Shown here piece after piece: positions 59,260 to 64,000 of a stretch of DNA of 64,000 nt (positions within the stretch are counted from its first letter, which is position 1; every line of letters begins with the position of its first letter). The DNA comes from SG8-4 sp964598225 (GTDB lineage: Bacteria > Planctomycetota > Phycisphaerae > Sedimentisphaerales > Anaerobacaceae): positions 1-64,000 of the forward strand of contig CAZRBG010000032.1 of assembly GCA_964598225.1 (NCBI GenBank), given 5' to 3'. The position numbers and the translations under genes are program-made. The notes beneath the pieces were generated by a model that made no database searches, was not told where the DNA came from, and was given only the letters and a program-made list of their open reading frames with translations.

Positions 59260-60452
59260 ACTCGACCTCTCTTGTCCATTATTTCTTCATAAAGTTCGTT
59301 CAATTCTCCAGCCGCCCGGCTTACGGATACGTTCTTTTCGAGATTGTCCGTTTTGATTGCGCGAGCGGCACATTCGATGTTGCCTGTGTCCGCAAAATAA
59401 CTGAGAGCTTCGGCGAGCGCCTTGACTTCTCCGGGGGTGTCAATAACCTTGCCGTGTCGATTGTTTACAAACAAATCAGTTGCTCCATTGTATTTGGTTG
59501 TTATCACCGGCTTGCCGGCGGCAAGGGCTTCGAGAATAAACCTGCTGCAAGGGTCGTAGAAAGTCGGCAAAGCTGCGACATCCGCTATCGAAAGTACATT
59601 CTGAACCTGACTTACCGGGCCGAGGAAAACAATCCTTTTGCCCATCGTCGGGTCACGAAGTTTTTCTGCGAGTTCGGCGTATTTCAGCTTTTTGCCGCTG
59701 CCGACAACTACAAGGTATCCTTTCCATTGCCGATTGAATTGAGTCGCCACGGTCATAGCTTTGATTAAAGGCGTCAGGCCCTTGAGCCTGAAATTGTTCG
59801 CAACGAACAAGAACAAAACCGGATCGTCGGACTCGCTTATACGCAGTTTGGCCAGTATTTGGGTCCTGAGTTTATCGGCCTGATGTTTGTTTATTGGCCT
59901 GCCCGTTTTGATACCGTTCGATATAGTTACAATTCGCCGCTCACTCGTCCCGTAGCACTGTTTGAACTGCTCGGTAACGTAGCGCGAGAGCGCTGCGATT
60001 GTAGGACCTTCCCCACTTTGCGACAATTTGCGCTCGGAATGGAGAAGTGTTGTTCGGCGCCAGTTGGTGAACCCCGTATATCTCTTGAAATACTCAATGA
60101 ATCTATTTTCGTAACTCGCGGCGTTGCGAAGGATCGACTCGGCATAAGCACCGCCGCGGGGTTGATAGACATCTGCGAACTCAAAAGGAAGGACGCTGTG
60201 GACGATGTCATAGCTCTTCTGAGCCAGATGTCTTTTCAGCGCCTTTTCAAAATTGAAAAATCCGACGCGTTTTCCCGGCTGATTCCGACACAGAATGTGG
60301 ACATTATCAGCACCTGTCCGGCCTTTCGCTGCGAGGACATCAACTTCCAACCCGAGCCCCGACAGCGCCGCCGCCAACTCGAGCACCGATCGCTCGGCGC
60401 CGCCGAGAGCAACGTTAGCACGCTCTATTATGACGGCAACTCTTTTCTTCAT
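59256..60452 (-). CDS. Family 4 glycosyltransferase (LPS-core type)
   Basis: 398 residues. IIERANVALGGAERSVLELA is the N-terminal GT-B loop, RPINKHQADKLRTQILAKL and VLFLFVANNFRLKGL form the linker, and FILEALAAGKPVITTKYNGATD carries the C-terminal nucleotide-sugar Glu motif (E-x7-E class). WaaG-like enzymes of this type add hexoses to the LPS core. Its place between the heptosyltransferase-kinase gene and plsY supports LPS or other surface glycolipid assembly. Confidence 0.9.
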   Translation of the reverse strand: MKKRVAVIIERANVALGGAERSVLELAAALSGLGLEVDVLAAKGRTGADNVHILCRNQPGKRVGFFNFEKALKRHLAQKSYDIVHSVLPFEFADVYQPRGGAYAESILRNAASYENRFIEYFKRYTGFTNWRRTTLLHSERKLSQSGEGPTIAALSRYVTEQFKQCYGTSERRIVTISNGIKTGRPINKHQADKLRTQILAKLRISESDDPVLFLFVANNFRLKGLTPLIKAMTVATQFNRQWKGYLVVVGSGKKLKYAELAEKLRDPTMGKRIVFLGPVSQVQNVLSIADVAALPTFYDPCSRFILEALAAGKPVITTKYNGATDLFVNNRHGKVIDTPGEVKALAEALSYFADTGNIECAARAIKTDNLEKNVSVSRAAGELNELYEEIMDKRGRV

Positions 60453-60474
60453 AGCCTATAGCCTGCCATTGTGC

Positions 60475-62394
60475 TCAATTCTCAAAAGGTATCTCTCTGC
60501 CGTGTTTTCTGTCATGCCGCGCCATTCTCCGGGCTTTTTTCAGCACTCTGCGTACGAATGTCTTGTCTTCGCGCGACAATCCGGCATTGCCTGCGTATCG
60601 CAAATAGAATCGCATTCTGTCGGTGTTCGAGAAAGAGCTTCCCGGAGCGGAATAGTGAAGCTGTGCGATATCCTTGATCTGAAATCGCCGACTCAACAAA
60701 AGCGGCTTGAATGCACGCGCCAAATCGATCAAATAGAATTCACCGTCGTCACTGTGAAAGATATGTGAGAAGTAAAGATCACGATGACGATAACCTGTTT
60801 GGTGAAACTTCTTCACAAAGTCCGCCAAATGAGTGATGAAATCTCCCCTCGGCTTAAGATGCCGGCCGTTGGCCTGTATGAAGCAGTAGGGCAGCTTTTT
60901 TTCCAGAGATTCCGCGTGCGGAATTTTCTCGGTAATTATGAAGCTTCTCTTTTCGAAAAGTGCGCCCCATTGTTCGCCGCAGCAAATGGTTCTCGGCGTG
61001 TTTATTCCCAATGCAGTCAATTGGTGTCCCGAAGAGTATTCGAGAAGGCCGCAACTCATTCTTTTGCGAGCACAGAGCCAGTTCTTAAGCTGAAGTAGAA
61101 TCGGTGGTCTGTCATAGCGCTTAAGAAATACGATCTCTTGATTCGATGATCCGGGTGCCTCTACTTCGAATTGAGCGCGGCTGCGAAAGCGCGCAAGATT
61201 CGGCTTATCGAGATTCGCTGCGGCTTCGAAAGAAAAGACACTGTCGGTAGAGTCTAATCCGACTTTACTCAAAGCCGGCTCATATTCCGGATCCACAAAA
61301 AACGACCCCGATTTGTCGACTAATTCCGGCTGAGTTGTGATCTTTGCGCGCTTGCGATCATCCTCCAATAATTCTCTCGCCGCTTTGCAGACCATGTCGA
61401 CAGTTATCGATTCCATACACAGATGTTGCTTTTCTTTGCAGTTCGGTTTGCTGCAAGGCGCACAGGGGACGTTGCCGACGATTTGAATCTCTTTCTCGAA
61501 ATCGGTATCGGTCCAGGCCGGATCGTTAGGCCCGAACAGACTGACAACTTTGCGTTGGAGAGCTATCGCAATGTGCCGGGGCCCCGTGTCATTTGTTATC
61601 ACCAGGTCGGCGATTCTGAATAGAGCCTTCAGTTCAGCGAGATTGAGAGGATTGTCCCCGATATTCATCAGGCTATTGCTGCTTGTATTGCAGATTTGTC
61701 GGCCTATTTCTATCTCCGCTTCCGCCGGGGCGACTGATACGACTACCGTTGCATTATATTTTTCGACGAGCCGGTCGGCCGTCCGAGCGTAGCGTGCAGC
61801 GGGCCAGCATTTGCTCGGCCCAAAGGCGCCGCCCGGAACGATCACGATAACCGGTCCGCCGGGATTCGCGAGCTGAGGCAGTTTGCACATGAGCCTTTCG
61901 CCCGCCCGTGACTCAACGGGCAATTCAATGCGTCTGTCTGTCGTATTGGTGCCGAGCCGGGAGGCGATTGCAAGATAGTAATCAACCATCGGCAGTGGTT
62001 TGAATCTGCCGCCGGGCAGCTTCGGGGGATGCAGTTTGTCGGTGAGCAGAAAGCTGCGTTTCTCGCGAGCGTAGCCGATGCGTGCCGGTATCCGCGCCAA
62101 AAACACGGCCAGCGCAGAAGCGAAGGAATTCTTGAAAACAATGGCATGTGAGAATTTGTGCCGCCTCAGCCGGTTCGAAATCGCTAAGGGATTTCTCTCT
62201 TTTTGCTCGATCCATTCGTCGTTGAAAATGCCCGGCGACAAGATCTGTCGGACCACGGGATTAGCCAGAAAGCAAATTTTCGACGATCTGAAATGCTTAC
62301 GTATAGCGCGCAGAGCGGGGGTACAGAGAATCGCGTCACCCATCGGGGAAGGGAGCCAAACCAAGATGTTCGTATCCGGCCTCTCGCTTTGCAC
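60475..62394 (-). CDS. Fusion of a GT9 heptosyltransferase with a WaaP/KdkA-type LPS-core kinase domain
   Basis: About 639 residues from the GTG at 62394, with GGGGGA about 13 nt upstream; a longer in-frame ATG at 62514 would lie inside gmhB. N-terminal residues 10-345 are a glycosyltransferase 9 (ILVWLPSPMGDAILCTPALR, VIVIVPGGAFGPSKCW, VITNDTGPRHIAIAL). From about 400 follows a kinase fold of the lipopolysaccharide kinase type: GYRHRDLYFSHIF is the catalytic loop and FYLIDLARAF the metal-binding Asp. In Proteobacteria WaaC/F and WaaP are separate proteins. Fusing heptose transfer and core phosphorylation in one chain is unusual. Confidence 0.85.
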   Translation of the reverse strand: MQSERPDTNILVWLPSPMGDAILCTPALRAIRKHFRSSKICFLANPVVRQILSPGIFNDEWIEQKERNPLAISNRLRRHKFSHAIVFKNSFASALAVFLARIPARIGYAREKRSFLLTDKLHPPKLPGGRFKPLPMVDYYLAIASRLGTNTTDRRIELPVESRAGERLMCKLPQLANPGGPVIVIVPGGAFGPSKCWPAARYARTADRLVEKYNATVVVSVAPAEAEIEIGRQICNTSSNSLMNIGDNPLNLAELKALFRIADLVITNDTGPRHIAIALQRKVVSLFGPNDPAWTDTDFEKEIQIVGNVPCAPCSKPNCKEKQHLCMESITVDMVCKAARELLEDDRKRAKITTQPELVDKSGSFFVDPEYEPALSKVGLDSTDSVFSFEAAANLDKPNLARFRSRAQFEVEAPGSSNQEIVFLKRYDRPPILLQLKNWLCARKRMSCGLLEYSSGHQLTALGINTPRTICCGEQWGALFEKRSFIITEKIPHAESLEKKLPYCFIQANGRHLKPRGDFITHLADFVKKFHQTGYRHRDLYFSHIFHSDDGEFYLIDLARAFKPLLLSRRFQIKDIAQLHYSAPGSSFSNTDRMRFYLRYAGNAGLSREDKTFVRRVLKKARRMARHDRKHGREIPFEN

Positions 62395-62399
62395 AGATC

Positions 62400-63398
62400 T
62401 TATTTTCCCCCGTGCATCGTATAAAAGGTTAGCGCCATGATCTGGAGGACTATCGCAAAGCCGAGAGCCATGAAGACGAGATTGTCCTGGCGGGTCGGGC
62501 TCATCAGAAACCATACCGTTACCAGCAGACAGAACAATACGAGGACCTGTACGACACCCGCCAGCAGTCTCATGACCGAGAACTCGTGGAACATTTCAGT
62601 GCGCTGCATGTTTTTGAGCTGGATCAGTATATCGCCCAACAGCTTGTCTATGGATGCGGCTGACTCGCGCCGCTCCGTCTTCGGTTCCTGAGATTCAGGC
62701 GTGGTTTCCTGTTGCGGGACTTCCTGCTCAGGCTCGACTACCTCCGAAACCGGCTCGTCTCGTTCGGCGGAATCGGTCCGCACCGGTTCGGTTTCCACCG
62801 GCTCGGTCACGGCGTCGGCCGGCACTCGGAGCTGTTTCTTGATTATATTGACAGCTTCTTTCATGTTCACAGCCTTGTAGTCCGGAGTCACTTTTGGCGA
62901 CGAAACGGGCGGACCGGCTTCTTTCTGATGTGACGGTCCGTCTAACAGCACCGTTTTACAGCCGGCTCGCACACCGGCTTCGACATCGCTCAATTTATTG
63001 CCGACACACCATGATTCGTTCAGGTCGATGTTCATGTCGTCGGCGGCCTCCAGCAGCATTCCCGGATTCGGCTTTCGATAGTTGCTCTCTTTGCGATATT
63101 TCGTGACTACTCCGTCCGGGTGGTAAGGACAGTAGTATATCTCGTCCAGAAAGGCGTGCTTTTCCGCCAGCAACTCTTTGAGACGTTCGTGAATGTCGGC
63201 CAGAACTTTCTCCGTGACGATGCCGCGGGCGACGGCCGATTGGTTGGTAACGACAACCAGCTTAAAGCCTAGCCTCTTAAGCTCTTTGAGTGCCTCCGGA
63301 ACTCCTTCGAGCAGCTTAACCTGATCGGGTTCGTTAATATATCCCGGGTCCTCAATCAGCGTGTCGTCGCGGTCCAGAAAAATCGCTTTGTTAGACAT
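62400..63398 (-). CDS. gmhB: GmhB-like heptose bisphosphate phosphatase with a C-terminal membrane tail
   Basis: 332 residues. HAD motif I is IFLDRDDTLIED (usual D-R-D-G-T), motif II VTNQSAVARG, motif III KPNPGMLLEAAD and the acidic end CVGNKLSDVEAGVRAG (usual G-D-x-x-x-D reads GNKLSD). The zinc loop begins CPYHPD, but the later Cys of the usual CxC pair are replaced (YRKESNYRKP). After residue 180 comes a Glu/Pro-rich linker and then two transmembrane helices (VVQVLVLFCLLVTVWFLM, FMALGFAIVLQIMALTF). GmhB removes the 7-phosphate of heptose-1,7-bisphosphate. A membrane-tethered version next to gmhA and the heptosyltransferase is notable. Confidence 0.85.
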   Translation of the reverse strand: MSNKAIFLDRDDTLIEDPGYINEPDQVKLLEGVPEALKELKRLGFKLVVVTNQSAVARGIVTEKVLADIHERLKELLAEKHAFLDEIYYCPYHPDGVVTKYRKESNYRKPNPGMLLEAADDMNIDLNESWCVGNKLSDVEAGVRAGCKTVLLDGPSHQKEAGPPVSSPKVTPDYKAVNMKEAVNIIKKQLRVPADAVTEPVETEPVRTDSAERDEPVSEVVEPEQEVPQQETTPESQEPKTERRESAASIDKLLGDILIQLKNMQRTEMFHEFSVMRLLAGVVQVLVLFCLLVTVWFLMSPTRQDNLVFMALGFAIVLQIMALTFYTMHGGK

Positions 63399-63421
63399 AA
63401 TTCAAGAAATCCGTTTCCAGT

Positions 63422-64000
63422 TTAAGTTTCCGCAAAATTGCTCTCCACGAGATCACAGATTATATGGTAAGCGAGCTGATGAATCTCCTGGCTTCGCGCC
63501 GTCGATTTTGAAACGGCGCAGAAACAAATGTCGGACATTGGCTCGAGTTCGCTGTCAGTACGTCCCGTAAAGGCTACAATGCGGGCGCCTTTTTCTCTGG
63601 CGACCTTGACGGCCTCAACTACGTTTGCAGATGTGCCGCTGGTCGAGAACGCCCACAGTGTGTCATTGCTTCTAATCAGCGCTTCGGCCTGTCGGGCAAA
63701 GACTTTTTCATACGCGTAGTCATTGGCTATGGATGTCAGTATCGACGTGTCTGTTGTAAGAGCGACTGCCGCCAAAGCCTTCCGCTCTCTGCAAAATCTG
63801 CCTACCAGCTCTCCGGCTATGTGCTGGGCGTCCGCCGCCGAGCCGCCGTTGCCGCAGATATAGACTGTGCCGTCCCGTTTCAGTGTTTCTGTGATCGCTT
63901 CGGCTATAGCCGCAATTACTTCCATGCCTGCCGCTCTGAACTCAGCGGTCATCCTGCTGTGTATATCAATCGCCTCGAAAATCTGTTTTCTCGTGCTCTC
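63422..64000 (-). CDS. gmhA: Sedoheptulose-7-phosphate isomerase GmhA, 5' end cut by window edge
   Basis: The frame is open from the end of the window (64000) to 63422, at least 192 codons. An in-frame ATG at 63952 exists but the conserved N terminus (FEAIDIHSRMTAEFRAAG) extends beyond it, so the true start is outside the window. The SIS fold shows CGNGGSAADAQHIAGELVGRF, LTTDTSILTSIAND and AFSTSGTSANVVEA. GmhA starts ADP-heptose synthesis. It is the first gene of the heptose/LPS cluster here, upstream of gmhB with a 23-bp gap. Confidence 0.93.
   Translation of the reverse strand, partial: ESTRKQIFEAIDIHSRMTAEFRAAGMEVIAAIAEAITETLKRDGTVYICGNGGSAADAQHIAGELVGRFCRERKALAAVALTTDTSILTSIANDYAYEKVFARQAEALIRSNDTLWAFSTSGTSANVVEAVKVAREKGARIVAFTGRTDSELEPMSDICFCAVSKSTARSQEIHQLAYHIICDLVESNFAET

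Noticed and set aside
1..64000. tRNA, rRNA or CRISPR array
   Set aside because: I looked for cloverleaf-like or conserved rRNA segments and for regularly spaced direct repeats and saw none; a covariance-model scan would be needed to exclude small RNAs.

Overview
The window looks like a chromosomal segment of a Planctomycetota bacterium, most likely class Phycisphaerae. The lineage call rests on gene content, not on a marker phylogeny: a prepilin-type GFTLIELLVVIAIIALL protein of the planctomycete type, an ECF sigma factor next to a giant Ser/Thr kinase with WD40 repeats, a FlgI-like lipoprotein with HEAT-like repeats, GLUG and beta-helix secreted proteins, HNH/AP2-type remnants and many small nucleotidyltransferase gene pairs. 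Most of the DNA is moderately GC-rich; the first 1.9 kb and a few islands are clearly more AT-rich. No rRNA, tRNA or CRISPR array was seen.

Layout. 1-3.2 kb is an accessory junction: a secreted repeat protein, an IS5/IS427-type element with TA flanks, and the AP2 half of a broken HNH-AP2 homing-endonuclease-like gene lying directly before polA. 3.3-12.2 kb carries polA, small membrane/secreted proteins (one with an in-frame TGA after which coding continues), an integral-membrane HEXXH protein, a beta-helix protein, a PQQ-type propeller and a TPR-SRPBCC protein. 12.3-17.3 kb has a THUMP RNA methyltransferase, a STAND (NB-ARC/TPR) ATPase bracketed by inverted 30-bp palindromic repeats, and an SGNH hydrolase. 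17.3-23.4 kb has a consensus promoter with a long palindrome in the leader, the FlgI-like lipoprotein, smc and a deletion-fused pseudogene pair. 23.3-27.6 kb (minus strand) is an operon of a sodium/solute symporter, a galactokinase-type GHMP kinase and PyrK. 27.7-33.2 kb is a signalling block: ECF sigma factor, WD40 Ser/Thr kinase, FixJ-like regulator. 33.2-35.9 kb is a tight tsaD-larB-nnrD operon; larB appears to use a non-canonical start. 36-36.8 kb is a nucleotidyltransferase pair resembling toxin-antitoxin modules.

36.8-40.8 kb (minus) holds DUF362, lipoprotein and GLUG genes. 41-47.4 kb (plus) is an apparent operon of an aminotransferase, a GT-C-like membrane protein, a family 2 glycosyltransferase and a fusion of a gamma-glutamylcyclotransferase-like domain with a probable amidoligase/GCS-fold domain. 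The last is the best candidate for an undescribed system here. 48-55.2 kb has an HTH-pseudoreceiver regulator, a prepilin-like protein, rpmB, and gatC separated from gatA-gatB by an esterase and a shortened FRG-domain gene. 55.2-58.2 kb is a cupin plus a NarL-type two-component system. 58.6-64 kb (minus) is an envelope cluster: gmhA (cut by the window edge), gmhB with a membrane tail, a heptosyltransferase-LPS-kinase fusion, a GT4 glycosyltransferase and plsY. It points to a heptose-containing LPS-like outer membrane.
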